From Dactylis glomerata (taxonomy: Eukaryota; Streptophyta; Magnoliopsida; Poales; Poaceae), in NCBI GenBank assembly GCA_007115705.1, contig QXEO01000382.1, forward strand, positions 1,798,781-1,862,780: a DNA stretch of 64,000 bases. The letters run 5' to 3'. A model generated the notes under the pieces. The model saw only the letters and a program-made list of their open reading frames with translations. It made no database searches and was not told where the DNA came from. Position 1 is the first letter of the stretch. Every line of letters begins with the position of its first letter. Below are positions 1 through 11,055 of the stretch, one piece after another. The position numbers were made by a program, and so were the translations under genes.

Positions 1-2432
1 TCTTTCTAATCATCTGCATCTAGTGATGCATATGCCTCAGCAATGGACGTGGGAGTATCATCCACATGGTACACAATGAAATCATCACCAAAGAACTTTG
101 CAGTCCTTCGTCTCTTTCTCCTTGTAGGAGCTTCATTGTCATCCTTCTCATGAACGTCCTCAAAAACGTTCTCATGTGGTTGCTCAAAATAATCATTAGA
201 TGCACTAGATTCAGAAATTATTTCAGAAGAAAATCTAGCAGTGCTATGCATATCTTTCATAGGAAACATATTCTCAAAAAATGTTGCATCACGAGATTCC
301 ATTATAGTGTTAACATGCATATCAGGTACCTCGGATTTAACTACTAAAAATCTATAGCCAATGCTCCGCTAAGCATAACCTAGAAAGATGCAATCCACAG
401 TCTTTGGTCCGAGTTTGCGTTTCTTTGGGATGGGAATGCTGACCTTCGCCAAGGATCCCCAAGTGCGCAAATACGAAAGTGATGGCTTTCTCCCAACCCA
501 CTCCTCATAAGGGGTTTTCTCTTTATTCTTGTTAGGAACTCTATTCAGTTAATGACATGCAGTCAACAAAGCCTCCCCCCACCATGCCTTTGATAAACCA
601 GCAGTGTCGAGCATGGAATTCACCAAGTCAGACAGCGTGCGGTTTTTCCTCTCGGCCACCCCATTAGATTGGGGCGAGTAGGGAGGCGTCCTCTCATGAA
701 TAATACCGTGTTCCTCACAGAATTCGTCAAAGATTTTAGGAAAATACTCTCCACCACGATCCGACCTAAGACGCTTGATCTTTCTCTCTAGTTGATTTTT
801 AACTTCGGCCTTATAAATTTTAAAGTAGTCTAAAGCTTCATCTTTAGTTCGCAACAAGTAAACATAGCAAAATCTAGTCGCATCATCAATCAATGTCATG
901 AAATATCTCTTTTCACCTTTTGTCAACACACCATTCATCTCGCAAAGATCAGAATGTATGAGTTCTAGAGGTGCCAAGTTTCTCTCCTCGGCCGCCGTAG
1001 GAGGCTTACGAGGTTGCTTCGATTGCACACAACTATGGCACTTAGAACCTTTGGCAATAGTAAATTTTGGAATTAAACTCAAACTGGATAACCGATTCAT
1101 CAAACCAAAATTAATGTGACATAAACGAGAATGCCAAACACTAGTATCATCACTAACACCGCCACAAATATGGTTCACGGATTTATTACAGAAATCTGAA
1201 AGTGAGAAGCGGAACAAGCCTCCGCACTCATAGCCTTTTCCAATAAATTGTCCATGCTTGGAAACGACTACCTTATTCGACTCTAAAACAACCTTAAACC
1301 CATCTCTACATAGAAGGGAACCGCTAACAAGATTCTTGTTCATAGATTGGACATGCTACACGTTCCTCAGCTGCACGATCTTCCCCGAAGTAAACTTCAG
1401 ATCTACCGTGCCAACACCACGAACGGAGGCATGTGACCCATTGTCCATTAGGACGGAGGAATCCCGTGCGGCCTGGTAAGAAGTGAACATAGAGATGTCA
1501 GCACACACATGAACGTTAGCACCCGTATCAATCCACCAAGAGGGAGATTGAAATACCGAAAGAACAGTAAATAGATTACCATACCCATCAGTATTGCTAG
1601 CAGTCACGACGTTGACATTCTTGGCCTTTTTCCCTCTGCGGTCTGCGCGTTCTGGGCAGTCCTTAGAAAAGTGGCCGGGCTCTCCACAAGTGAAACAAGT
1701 TAGATCACTCCTATCCCTGTTCGGCTTCTTCTTCTTGAAGGTTGTAGTCTTTACAGGCTTGTTGAAAGAGGGCTTGAAGTTCCCTTTGTTCTTGCATGAG
1801 GATTTGCCTTTCAGCTGCACAAAGTTAGCAGTAGCATGACCCTCTCCTTTCTCAGTAGTGTCCTTAGCACGAGCCTTCTCCTCAACATCAAGGGACGCTA
1901 TCAGATTTTCAACTGATATCTCCTGTCTCTTGTGTTTGAGAGCTGTGGCGAAGTTCCTCCATGAAGGGGGCAACTTAGCAATAATGCAACCCGCTACAAA
2001 CTTGTCGGGTAAGGCACACTTAAGGAGTTCGAGCTCTTTGGCAATGCACTGTATCTCATGAGCTTGTTGAACCACAGGAAGGTCCTTAGTCATCTTAAAA
2101 TCATGAAAGCTCTCCATGATGTACAGTTCACTGCCAGCATCTGCAGCACCAAACTTGGCGTCCAGTGCGTCCCAGAGCTCATTCCCGTCTTTTATGTGCA
2201 TAAACACATCACACAGACGGTCAGCAAGAATGCTCAGAATGCATCCCACAAAGACAGTATTGGCTTCCTCGAACTTTTTCTGATCATCGTCAGACATAGT
2301 TCCTTCAGGTTTGCCTTTACTAATCTGGAACACTTTCATCGTGGTCAGCCAAAGCTCAGCCTTGTACTACCACCTCTTGAAGTGCACACCGGTAAACTTG
2401 TCCGGCCTCAGTGCATCGCTAAAACCAGCCAT
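1..2432 (-). pseudogene. Copia gag-pol polyprotein, interrupted by stop codons
   Basis: Starting from the ATG at 2430-2432, gag (UBN2-like) runs to about 1700 and contains a CCHC zinc knuckle (CFTCGEPGHFSKDC). Protease follows, with the active-site motif WWIDTGA. A GAG-pre-integrase segment and an integrase core come next (SDRGGEYF and an NGVAERKNR stretch), then the integrase C-terminus up to the region before reverse transcriptase (TIMESRDATFFEN) at the window edge. The frame is kept from gag through integrase but broken by stops near 2370 (TAG after KRW), 1356-1358 (TAG), 549 and about 370. At least two of these look like CAG-to-TAG changes. It has no translatable full product. Confidence 0.88.
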
Positions 2433-2449
2433 TGATAATTTAGGAAATT

Positions 2450-3422
2450 GCCTACAATTAGGTTTTTGGATTGTTGGATAATTAGGCACAATTTCCATAG
2501 TTAATTCTAGAATATTAAACATGACAATACCAGCTACTACCACATGTAACTCGAACATACTAGATGCATTGAACAGCAAGATGAACGGAAATAAGTAGCA
2601 GCGAAACATGTACTCTCAGAACATGACGAACAGACAAACCGTAGTAGACCGCACGTACCGCTCATTTGCAGATGTAGTCGTTGCAGTAACGTTGTTGATG
2701 ACAACGTTGGAGAAGATCGGTCGAAGTAGACGGCGATGAAGACGGCGGTAGGCTGCACCGCCCGACTTGGAAGGAAGACGACCCGTGATGAAGAACTCGA
2801 GCAGTCGCGCAGAGCGCTTCCCAAAAACCTAATTCGCCCTCTCCCATACAGGATCGCAAAGGCGAGTGGTTCCGGAGACCTGCTCTCCCGTTCACCGGTG
2901 CACGCCGGCGCTCGGGATGAGGTAGACTACGGAGGCGGCGCAAGCAGCGAGAAGTGGCAAAAACCCTAGATCGGCGCATCGGAGAAACCCTAGGCAACGT
3001 GGGCCACGCCCACGTCGCACGCCCGAGTCGGTTACAGCAGCCCACGATCCGGCTAGCTGTGACGCGTCCTCCAAGGACTCGGTCAAACGCTCGGTTTTCC
3101 TGTGCACCAAAAAGATAAGCTCGGCTCAATTCCGCAAACCGCGGCGCGCGCGTCGAGTCGAGTCGAGACGTGCGAGGAGGAGCGCGCGTGTGGCACTTCT
3201 CTTCTCACTCACTTACCAAGTGGTGCAACACCCCACCTTATATGTTGGTCTACATCTTTCCCAACTTTTCATGTGGGACTAAACTTAGGTCCCACCCCTT
3301 GCCTTTGTGCAGCTAAAAATTTGGGCTGCATGTTACATGAGTTCACACACATGGGCTTTGAGATTTCTAAAAATTTCTGAAATCTAATATGGACTCATAT
3401 AAAAAGGCCCAATATTTCAACA
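2450..3422 (-). repeat. 5' LTR plus leader of the Copia element
   Basis: This is non-coding. On the minus strand it starts TGTTGAAATATTGGG and runs to the gag leader. It includes a GC-rich stretch with CTCGACTCGACTCGAC-like repeats near 3150-3170. The inner boundary is not resolved because no clear tRNA primer-binding match was found. Confidence 0.55.
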
Positions 3423-3573
3423 CACCGGTGGGCTACCACCCGCGGCGAACCCTGTATATTATTTATAGCGCGCCTTAGCCCTTTAGGGCTTTCTCCCATA
3501 TAGGGGTGAGCCTTGGGTTCGCGCGCGCACTCGACCCCCGGCCCTCTCGCCAGCTCTTTTGAAGTTCTGCCAG

Positions 3574-3732
3574 TACATTCAGTTCTGCGTTCATTCAAAT
3601 GTTTCTGAAGAAATCTCTCATGAAAGGCATGTTTTGCTCAAGTTTTCCGTTGATTCAGAAGCTGCCCAGGCTATGGCTAATGCTATAGAAAGTATATGTT
3701 TCCCAGAAGACTCGATTTATACACCTCACTAG
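3574..3732 (+). CDS. Possible terminal exon of an unidentified gene
   Basis: An open frame of about 50 codons ends in TAG at 3730-3732 and has gene-like composition (it ends ...ICFPEDSIYTPH). It follows two possible splice acceptors, TTCTGCCAG (ending 3573) and TACATTCAG (ending 3582). The Copia element ends only 150 bp upstream, which would fit insertion into the preceding intron; the earlier exons would then lie outside the window. I do not recognise the protein. It could also be a chance open frame or a relic, so the call is weak. Confidence 0.3.
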   Translation, partial: YIQFCVHSNVSEEISHERHVLLKFSVDSEAAQAMANAIESICFPEDSIYTPH

Positions 3733-4440
3733 TAGACTGCATAAAGAGGAACAAGAAATTGTGTGCTTATTCTTTCGAGCTCAAAATCATCTGCCCCTGT
3801 CTTCTTCCATTGTCTTGTCTCACTTAGAAGTACTGACGCCGCAACACCGGTCGCTGGATCCTGGTCACATTTGAAGGCACAGTTGTACACTGTACTGGAT
3901 GAGAGTTACAGCTTCTCGATCAACATCAACTTCCATCAGAACTTTGCTACTCTTAATTTTTGTTCATGATTTGTAATTTAATGACAGCACATGGCTGAGG
4001 TTCCTCGATCATGGCCCAGGTTCTACTCTCTCGCTGTTAACGTCACAGAGAACGCACTCACGTTATCTGAAGATGATGGCTGCCGAGTTATCCAAAATCC
4101 CCAATAAAATACATCACCCTTTCCAGGTTTTGAGCCCGGATTTTTGGGCTGCAGACAAATGATTACATCCTCTACAACCCTTCTCGCGTGGAAATTTGGC
4201 GAGATATCTGATGAATGAAGAAGTAGCAAATTTCATTGCGTCCGAAACTTATCTGAATACTCCCGGCCGGGTAAACCTTGCCGGGCAACAAGTTGAGTAG
4301 ATCAGACGAACTGCAGTACATACATTCCTTTCCTTGGCTACTGCTATCATTCGGCCGTCGCAAAGTAAACAATTCTGGTCAAAACCACATCTTTGTGCAG
4401 GAAACGAGGCCACTTCCCTCCATTGCCATGCCGCTCTAAG
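3733..4440. other. Intergenic region or 3' UTR with a degenerate coding-like stretch
   Basis: This lies between the putative exon and the next gene. A 38-codon ORF from the ATG at 3991 to TAA at 4105-4107 (MAEVPRSWPRFYSLAV...) is followed, after frame changes, by another protein-like run ending near 4208 (DYILYNPSRVEIWRDI). The two pieces look like parts of one decayed gene, but I cannot assign a family. Nothing else was recognised here. Confidence 0.25.
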
Positions 4441-4445
4441 GACCA

Positions 4446-4453
4446 TATATATG
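4446..4453 (+). promoter_or_regulatory. TATA box candidate
   Basis: TATATATG lies 90 bp upstream of the ATG at 4543, inside CCATATATATGCATCC. Transcription would be expected to start about 30 bp downstream, giving a 5' leader of roughly 60-70 nt. The motif is direct; its use is inferred. Confidence 0.5.
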
Positions 4454-4542
4454 CATCCATCGATTCCATTCCACGATTCATCCAAGTGCATCCGGCGCTA
4501 CTCTGGAAGTCTCGCTGTCCTAGCTAGAGCTAAACTTTGCTC

Positions 4543-5202
4543 ATGGAAGATCTCCCGGCTTCGCCCATGCCGTTCCCGCACAGCACGCCGCTCTACATGC
4601 TATACGACGCCTCTAACGTTCAAGAGCATCACGGGGAGCCGCAGCAAGACGAGGACGACGGCGGCTTCAAGTTCGCCGCGCGGGCCAAGAACACGTACGC
4701 TGCGCCACGCGCGTGCGCCAGCGACGTGTCGGCCTTCGCCGACGAGCTGTTCCATGGCGCCGCGCTGATCCCTCTGACGCTGCCCCCGCGCCTGCAGGGT
4801 GCCGCCGCGTCGTCGGCCGCCACGTCCCCGACCGCGCAGCTGTGCAGGGTGCCGTCGTGGAGCCCGTTCGCGAGCAGGAGGACGCAGAGGGGCTTGGACC
4901 CGTTTGCCGCTGCGCTGGAAAAGGTTCGCCGGGACGCCACCGCGCCCGCGCCCAGGCGAGCGAGGTCGCTCTCGCCACTGCGTGGCGCCGCGGCGCGCTC
5001 GAGCAGCTCGCGCCCTGCGGGCTCCGCGGCAGCCGCGAAGAAGGCGAGCGCGAGGCCGACGTGGAGGAGGACAGGTGCGATGCAGTTTCTGTGCAGAGCC
5101 TTGATGGCCAGCGCGTCGGCACCGAGAGCCTTTCGGCGGCGACACCAGAGGAACGACGGCGTGTCTTACCGGTCAGGTCTCCTGGTTTGCTTTGGACTGT
5201 AA
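4543..5202 (+). CDS. Single-exon plant protein of the DELF/PPRLQ (DUF1645/MAKR-like) type
   Basis: This encodes a 219-residue GC-rich, intronless protein. The start at 4543 is chosen because it is the first ATG after the TATA box and has G at +4 (CTCATGGA). An N-terminal acidic stretch (QQDEDDGG) precedes FKFAARAKNTY and then the diagnostic DELFHGAALIPLTLPPRLQ near residues 65-83. A basic Ser/Arg/Pro-rich middle part contains RRARSLSPLRG, and the protein ends SYRSGLLVCFGL. The 'DELF..G.I.PL..PPRLQ' arrangement is typical of uncharacterised plant proteins annotated as DUF1645 or membrane-associated kinase regulator-like. No signal peptide or membrane segment is seen. Exact function is unknown; the gene call is firmer than the family name. 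Confidence 0.7.
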   Translation: MEDLPASPMPFPHSTPLYMLYDASNVQEHHGEPQQDEDDGGFKFAARAKNTYAAPRACASDVSAFADELFHGAALIPLTLPPRLQGAAASSAATSPTAQLCRVPSWSPFASRRTQRGLDPFAAALEKVRRDATAPAPRRARSLSPLRGAAARSSSSRPAGSAAAAKKASARPTWRRTGAMQFLCRALMASASAPRAFRRRHQRNDGVSYRSGLLVCFGL

Positions 5203-5967
5203 GCGCGCTGGGTAGAGGCTGCTGCTAAACTTGCAAGTATATCAGATTGTGAGCACCTCCAACATGTAAAACAGGTTTCGTGCCCTATAAACTGTTTTAG
5301 GGCATTTGGATCCAAAAACACAGAGACTATATTAGACCCAATAAATTAAGGGCACGTCCTAATAATTTGCTGCAAGTGATGTATATTTGGAGCACCTCTT
5401 CTCTGCCCTATCCTATGCACTATACAACAAAAAACTGTTGCGGAAACTCAACCGTCACGGTGAAACTTTCCCGCCGCCCGATCATTGCCGTCCGATACCG
5501 ATTCGGTCCGGTTCACGACGCCACACGCCATTACCGCGACTGTTGGCCGCCCTCAGCCTCGTTGACACCACACGGCTCGTTTCCGCCGCTCATGACCTCC
5601 ACCGCAATCCCTGACTCCCTCTGAATAGGGGGACATCGCCGCCTAAATCCGCCTGTTCCTCACCCCTCCGCCGCTCGAGATGGTCATTGCAGCACCACCA
5701 CGGCCTACCGACATCGATTAGCGGCCGCTGCTACCACCATACGACCGTCGGCGAGCTGCCTCTCCTTGTTGAGTGCTCGACTCTCGGTTAACACCTGCTG
5801 GGTTTGCCCACATCCCCCGCCTAGCAATAGCCCTTGTCCTTGCCGCCTTTTCTTGGCCTTCAACGACCTCCGCCAGTCAAAATCAAGCTTGGCGCCCTAT
5901 GATCCTTAGATGCGCCTTCCTCCCTCACCACAGTTTAGGGCAACTGTTACAATAAATACTTACTCAT
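5203..5967. other. Downstream flank of the gene, unclassified
   Basis: This holds the gene's 3' UTR. It then has a segment with motifs like Harbinger/Tourist ends (GAGCACCTCCAAC at about 5250 and GGAGCACCTCTTC at about 5390) and a GC-rich tract (about 5450-5900) without a convincing ORF. The last ~60 bp (TCCTCCCTCACCACAG...ACTCAT) recur at about 7388-7441, see the tandem duplication. Confidence 0.4.
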
Positions 5968-5973
5968 CACTGG

Positions 5974-7294
5974 TGAAAGGATCGTATGAGCGACTAGAGG
6001 GGGGGGGGGGGGGTGAATAGGAGCTACCCAATTTTTTACTTTCTTTTCAAGTTAAGGCTAGACAATAAGGTAAATTCTCTAGATGTGCTACTAAGTGAAT
6101 TTACCTAGAGTGACAAGCATGCTAGCAATAACAATATAAGTAAAGGTACAAGTAAAGGATAGAGGTAACCGCAATGGAGACACGAAGACACAAGGATGTA
6201 TTCCCGTAGTTCCTTCCTTGTTACGGAAAGTACGTCTACGTTGGAGAGGTGTGGTACCACAAAGGCCACCAACGCCACAAAGGCTCACCCTATTCTCCGG
6301 TGAACAAGCCACAAAGGCGAGTTCACGCTCCACTAAGCGATGCCCTTGAAGGCGGCACGAGACCTTTACACAAAGTATTGGGGCGAGCTCCACAACTCAA
6401 TTGGAGGCTCCTAATAGGCCCACCAAGCTCTTACACACAAAGTTAAGCTTGGAGGACGGCTTCTTCCGGCTAGGAATCCGATGAACACAAGAGTTACAAG
6501 CCCCTCAACAAAACGAGGGGGAAATCAAATCGCCTTGGTGGAAGTGTAGATCTAGGTCTTCTCCCTCAAATCCCAAAAGGGCTTTGAGTTCTAGTGGCTA
6601 GGGAGAGAGATCTAGGGCTTTGAAGCTTAGAAACAATGGATGAGAGAGAGTGGAAACCGCAGCCCTTCTAGAGGTAGAAGAAGGCTTTATATAGTCCTCC
6701 ACGAAATGTAGCCGTTGCTGGCCGACTAGGGCCGGAGTCTCCGCCCTAAGTGACTCCAGCACCGGAGTCTCCGGCCAGGGACCAAAGTCTCCAGCCCAAC
6801 TCCGGACTGGAGTCTGAATCGTCCGAGACTCTGGCACTCCAGAGTCCAGCTAGACAGACCGGAGTCTCCGGCCCCTGGGGACCGGAGTCTCCGACCTCAG
6901 CCTGCCGACCCGAAGTCTCCGGCCAGAAACACAAAGTCTCCGGCCAGATTCCGAGTGGGCATCTGACTCGTCCGACATGGAGGAATGCCAGGGCGAGACT
7001 CATAGACCGGAGTCTCCGGCCAGCAGGGTCGGAGTCTCCGCCCTCGGAGGTGCAACAGCAGCACTTCGTGGAGACCCTCTCCACCACTTCCACCATCGCG
7101 AAGCACCCTGCAAGACAGCTAAGCCCTAACCCCACTACTGGACTACGGGCTCCGATCTTTTCTTCCTTTTTGGGGTGCACCTCCGCGAGATCCTGAATCA
7201 ACCTAGAAAATCTGCAGAACTTTAATAGCATGGTTAATTCACCATATGTTGTTAACAAATACCAAAATACATTTATTAGGGAAATGCTCTTTCA
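5974..7294. mobile_element. Solo LTR (TGAAAG...CTTTCA), TSD ACTGG
   Basis: This is 1321 bp, starting TGAAAGGATCGTATGAGCGAC and ending GCTCTTTCA, flanked by a perfect 5-bp direct repeat ACTGG (5969-5973 and 7295-7299). TG...CA ends plus a 5-bp TSD are the signature of an LTR left by recombination. It sits inside a CACTA terminal repeat. A poly-G run lies at about 5999-6014. No coding sequence is present. The retrotransposon family and orientation were not determined. Confidence 0.75.
6728..7045. repeat. Array of GGAGTCTCCGGCC-like motifs
   Basis: About nine imperfect copies of (CC)GGAGTCTCC(GGCC) are irregularly spaced within the solo LTR, for example near 6730, 6761, 6858, 6880, 6907, 6929, 7003 and 7028. 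Each motif is itself near-palindromic (GGAGxCTCC), so the region could form many small hairpins. Confidence 0.8.
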
Positions 7295-8269
7295 ACTGGT
7301 GGAAAAAGGGCCATTGGTCCCGGTTTGTAAGGCCCATTTGTCCCGGTTGGAGCAACCGGGACTAACAAAGCGGGACTAAAGGTTGGATCCTTCCTCCCTC
7401 ACAACAGTTTAGGGCAACTGTTACAATAAATACTTTCTCATCACTGGTGGAAAAAAGGCCATTGGTCCCGATTTGTAAGGCCCATTTGTCCCGGTTGGAG
7501 CAACCGGGACTAACAAAGCGGGACTAAAGGCTGGAACCTTTAGTCCCGGTTGTTTACGAACCGGGACCAATGGGCCTCCACGTGGCCCGGGTCATGTGTT
7601 GCGGCTGGAGGACATTTGGTCCCGATTCGTAACACAGACTAGGACTAAAGGTCCGTTCAGAATAAAATTTGTATTTTCTTTTTCAGAATTTCTCTGTTTT
7701 CTTTATTTCTTTATTTCTCTATTTTTCTTTATTTCTTTATTTTTCTTTATTTCTCTAATATCTAATCACCTCTATTCTCATATCAAATTAGATACTTAGG
7801 GCTCTCACTCTATTCTCATGTCAAATTACATACTTGTGGTCCTCACTTCTCGGTCGGTCACCCATCCTCACACTGCTCCACCCTTAGCACGCTTAACTTC
7901 TTCATTCCTTCCATAGTAGCTTTCAAGATTATGCTCGTGACTTCTTGATAATGGTATGCTACCAATTCTATTAACCTGTACACTTTGGTAACATATAATA
8001 TTAATTTTTTAAATTCCAAATAAATTCACAAAATAAGCAACAATGATTAAGTAATAATAAGCATGAATGAATTCCAAATAATTTTTATGCATAATTTCAT
8101 TATTTATTTTTAATAATTAAAATATTCAAAAAAGGTTTAAAAACTTGAAAAATCCAAAATTCGAAAATTTATAGACTTGTTAAGCAAACAAGAGGGAGTA
8201 CATTTTTTCATATATATATGTATGCTACTCAACCGAAAGACTCGCACACCACACCACACACACATCTAG

Positions 8270-8931
8270 CTAGTAGCCTTCTAGCTTCCAATAACTCCTA
8301 GCAATCTCGAAGCCCAAGCGAGCGTCTAGAGCGGCATACAACACTTGCTTGTCGCTCAATGGCACTTTGGCCCAACCATATATAAGTTCATCATCTTCTT
8401 CTTCTTCCTCGTCGCCCTTGTTCTTGTTCTTCTTCCTCTTCCTCTTCTTCTTCTCAAGCTTTGTCCCAATAGTAGCATTGGACAGATCGTATAGACTCGG
8501 AATTGGTTTCTTGGTGGGGTTCGGCATAATCATTTGGAGGTCGTACACCGACGGAATTTCAATTCCATATGATTGCAGCATGTGCACGTCATTGCCGATA
8601 GCCGCGCCGCAGAATCTAATGGTGGGGTCACTCAAGAAATCCCTGAGCAACTGCAGCACATGATCGGCCCGACATATCTGGAAGACCAAAACCTTGAACG
8701 CCACCGAGAGTTGAAGGACGCGGCACGCTGATGGAGCCTACCCTCGCGAGGGCTAGTGAACTCGCAGTCCAAGCCCACACATTTGATCGGTGCAGCATTG
8801 AGGAACCGCTGCTTAATGGCGTGGAGCCACATCTCCACTATTGATGCACGGAGAGTTTCCGTGATGGTGAATTCCATCCCTTCGGCGGTGATATTATGCA
8901 CCCAAGATAGAGGTAGCGTCGCCAGCTCCAT
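8270..8931 (-). pseudogene. Captured DEDDy-type 3'-5' exonuclease, frameshifted
   Basis: From the ATG at 8929-8931 the product shows exonuclease motif I (VGLDCEFTSP, the D-x-E pair). A frame change at about 8719-8720, consistent with loss of one base, is followed by the rest in the other frame: motif II (FCGAAIGNDVHML) and motif III (LYAALDARLGFEI, the Y-xxx-D of the DEDDy class). Family members degrade RNA or DNA from the 3' end (WRN-exonuclease or RNase D type). A Lys-rich then Glu-rich insert (KKKRKRKKNKNKGDEEEEEDD) lies between motifs II and III. The gene lies wholly inside a CACTA element, so it was most likely captured. If spliced or recoded it could still yield product, but as written it is broken. 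Confidence 0.75.
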
Positions 8932-9120
8932 TGAAATGAGAGGGAGAGAGAGAGAGCTCGATCGCCGGCCGGTGCTATGGTGGTTTTGGCGGTGATCGCT
9001 ATGGTGGTTTTGGAGGAGAGATTAGGAGAGGAGATGATGAAGAAGAAGCTTAATAGAAGGTTCCTTATATACTAGAGAGAGGGAGAAGAAGAAGAGGCTG
9101 GCCGCCGGTGTGTGATTAGG

Positions 9121-10710
9121 TGATGGCGTGTAGATGTCCGCCCAGTTGGGAACCCCAAGAGGAAGGTATGATGATCACAGCAGCAAGTCTTCCCTCAGTA
9201 TGAAACCAAGGTTTATCGAACCAGTAGGAGAAAGAACCAACTTGCTTGCTAGCTTCGCGATAGCTCCGGACAATTTATATATGGCGCCTCGTCCAGGACA
9301 TAGCTTTGCACCAGCAGCAACGTGGAACTTGCACACAACACAACCAAGTACTTTGCCCCAACTTATAGTGAGGTTGTCAATCTCACCGGTTTAATGTAAA
9401 CAAATGATTAAGCGTATCGAGTGGTACAAGATAGTAGTTTGCAAGAATGTAAATAAAGCGAGTAAATGTTAAACGGTAATAACAATGTAAAAGAATGGAC
9501 CGGGGTCCACAGTTCACTAGTGGTGTCTCTTCATAAGATAACTAACATGTTGGGTAAATAAATTACAGTTGGGCAATTAATAGAATAAAGCAAGCATACA
9601 AATGTCATGCGGATCACTATGAGATTCACTTGGGCATTACAACATAATACATAGACCATAATCCAACTGCATCTATGACTAATAATCCACCCGTCGGATG
9701 TCATCCGAGCAACCGTTGGGTATTAAGTTGCAAGCAACAGATTATCGCCTTAAGCAAAGTGTGTAATGTAAATAATAAAAATGTCCTTGAACACAAGATT
9801 GTTGTTTTCTCCCTAGTAGCAACAACACATCTACAACTTTAGAGGTTATTGTCACTCCCCTAAGTTACTAGAGCCATGAACCCACTATCGAGCATAAATA
9901 CTCCCTCTTGGAGTCACTAGCATCTACTCGGCCAAGATATCTACTAGTAATGGAGAGCATACAAGATCATAAACAACATAGAGATAACATAAAGATGATA
10001 AATCAATAGATCAACTTGACAAAGTACCAATATTTTCATCGGATCCCAACAAACACAACATGTAGAATTACATAACGATGATCTTGATCATGATAGGCAG
10101 CTCACAAGATCTAAACATGAAGCACATGGAGGAGATGACATCCATCTAGCTACTGCTATGGACCCATAGTCCAAGGTAGACTACTCACACATCACTCCGG
10201 AGGCAGGCATGGTGATGAAGAAGGCCTCCGACGGTGATTCCCCTATCCGGTAGGGTGCCACGAAGAGCTTCTGGACCCTTCCGATCTCACGTCGACGATG
10301 ACGGCGGCTTGCAGTATGTTTCGTGGAAAATTGATCGAGGGCTTAGGGTTTTCCCATCGAGGTGGACCAAGGGCCCACAGCAGGCCCCGGGGCGGCCAGG
10401 GGGTGGCCCGCGCCATGGGGGGGGTGTGGCCTCCTCCTGGCCCCCCTCTGTCTCTGCTTTGGACTCTGTCTCGTGTTGGGAAAAATAGGAACTTTGGCTT
10501 TTATTTCGTCTAATTCCGAAAATATTTCCTATGGAGCTTTTCTGAAACACAAAAATAGCAGAAAACAGGGAACTGTCACTGTGGCATCTCGTTAATTGGT
10601 TAGTTCTAGAAAATGCATAAAAACAACACGAAGTGTAACAAAATACAAAGCAAATGGTGTATAAACAAGCATGGAGCATCAAAAATTATAGATACATTTG
10701 AGAAGTATCA
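9121..10710 (-). mobile_element. Solo LTR of the TGAT...GTATCA Gypsy-like group, TSD TTAGG
   Basis: This is 1590 bp, starting TGATGGCGTGTAGATG and ending GAGAAGTATCA, with a perfect 5-bp duplication TTAGG (9116-9120 and 10711-10715). Its body (CCCAGTTGGGAACCCC, then blocks such as GGGAACTG-CACTGTGGCATC near the end) matches the LTRs at 28268, 30346 and 35538. Orientation is inferred from those copies. It interrupts the CACTA element and has no internal domain. Confidence 0.88.
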
Positions 10711-11055
10711 TTAGGCCGCCATCGAGGTCTCCCGATGCATCGTAGCAGATTACCGAAGCGATGCAACTAATGGCCGCAGCGATTTCCGAAACGATCGCGA
10801 CGTCCATGCATAACTGGCGCGGAAGAGCGGCGGTTCGTTTGAACTGCCCGGTTTTCTCCACGAGCCGGGACTAAAGGCCCAAAGGCATTTGTCCCGGTTG
10901 GTGGCGCAAACCGGGACCAAAGGGCCCATTTAAACCGGGACTAATGCCCCCTGACCCACATTTTCAATTGAACCGGGACTAATGCCCCCTTTAGCCGCGG
11001 ACCGAACAGTTTGGAGACTAATGGGAGCGAATGAAAGCCTTTTTTTCTACTAGTG

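Larger units (their letters stand above)
1..3422 (-). mobile_element. Copia LTR retrotransposon, partial (left side outside window)
   Basis: Reading on the minus strand, an LTR beginning TGTTGAAATATTGGGCC at 3422 is followed by an untranslated leader and a Copia-order polyprotein: gag, zinc knuckle, protease, integrase, then the linker towards reverse transcriptase, cut by the window start. The integrase-before-RT order places it in Ty1/Copia. The outer LTR edge is TTTCAACA at 3415-3422. I could not fix the inner LTR edge or a primer-binding site, so where LTR ends and leader begins (somewhere between about 2450 and 2700) is open. The 3' LTR is outside the window, so no target duplication can be tested. 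Several in-frame stops show it is inactive. Confidence 0.9.
5908..7441. repeat. Tandem duplication of a CACTA left end plus its flank
   Basis: A flank (CCTTCCTCCCTCA...CTCAT) followed by CACTGGTGGAAAAA-GGCC and about 90 bp of CACTA subterminal sequence occurs twice. Copy 1 is 5908-7389 once the inserted solo LTR at 5974-7294 is removed. Copy 2 is 7388-7441 running into the complete CACTA element at 7442. The junction near 7387-7392 shares CCTT with the corresponding place in the complete element (GGAACCTT), suggesting a microhomology-mediated duplication. Confidence 0.7.
7442..11055. mobile_element. CACTA DNA transposon, non-autonomous, TSD CAT
   Basis: The left end is CACTGGTGGAAAAAAGGCC at 7442 and the right end GCCTTTTTTTCTACTAGTG finishes at 11055. 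Both ends are flanked by the 3-bp duplication CAT (7439-7441 and 11056-11058). Subterminal regions carry many AGTCCCGGTT/AACCGGGACT motifs, typical of grass CACTA elements. It has no transposase. Inside are a captured exonuclease pseudogene (8270-8931), a pyrimidine-rich tract (about 7670-7760) and a nested solo LTR (9121-10710). Without that insertion it is about 2.0 kb. It must have been moved by a transposase supplied elsewhere. Confidence 0.9.

Noticed and set aside
4600..5145. Long minus-strand and alternate-frame ORFs over the 4543-5202 gene
   Set aside because: They are shadows caused by high GC content; only the plus-strand frame from 4543 has a TATA box, a good start context and a recognisable family motif.
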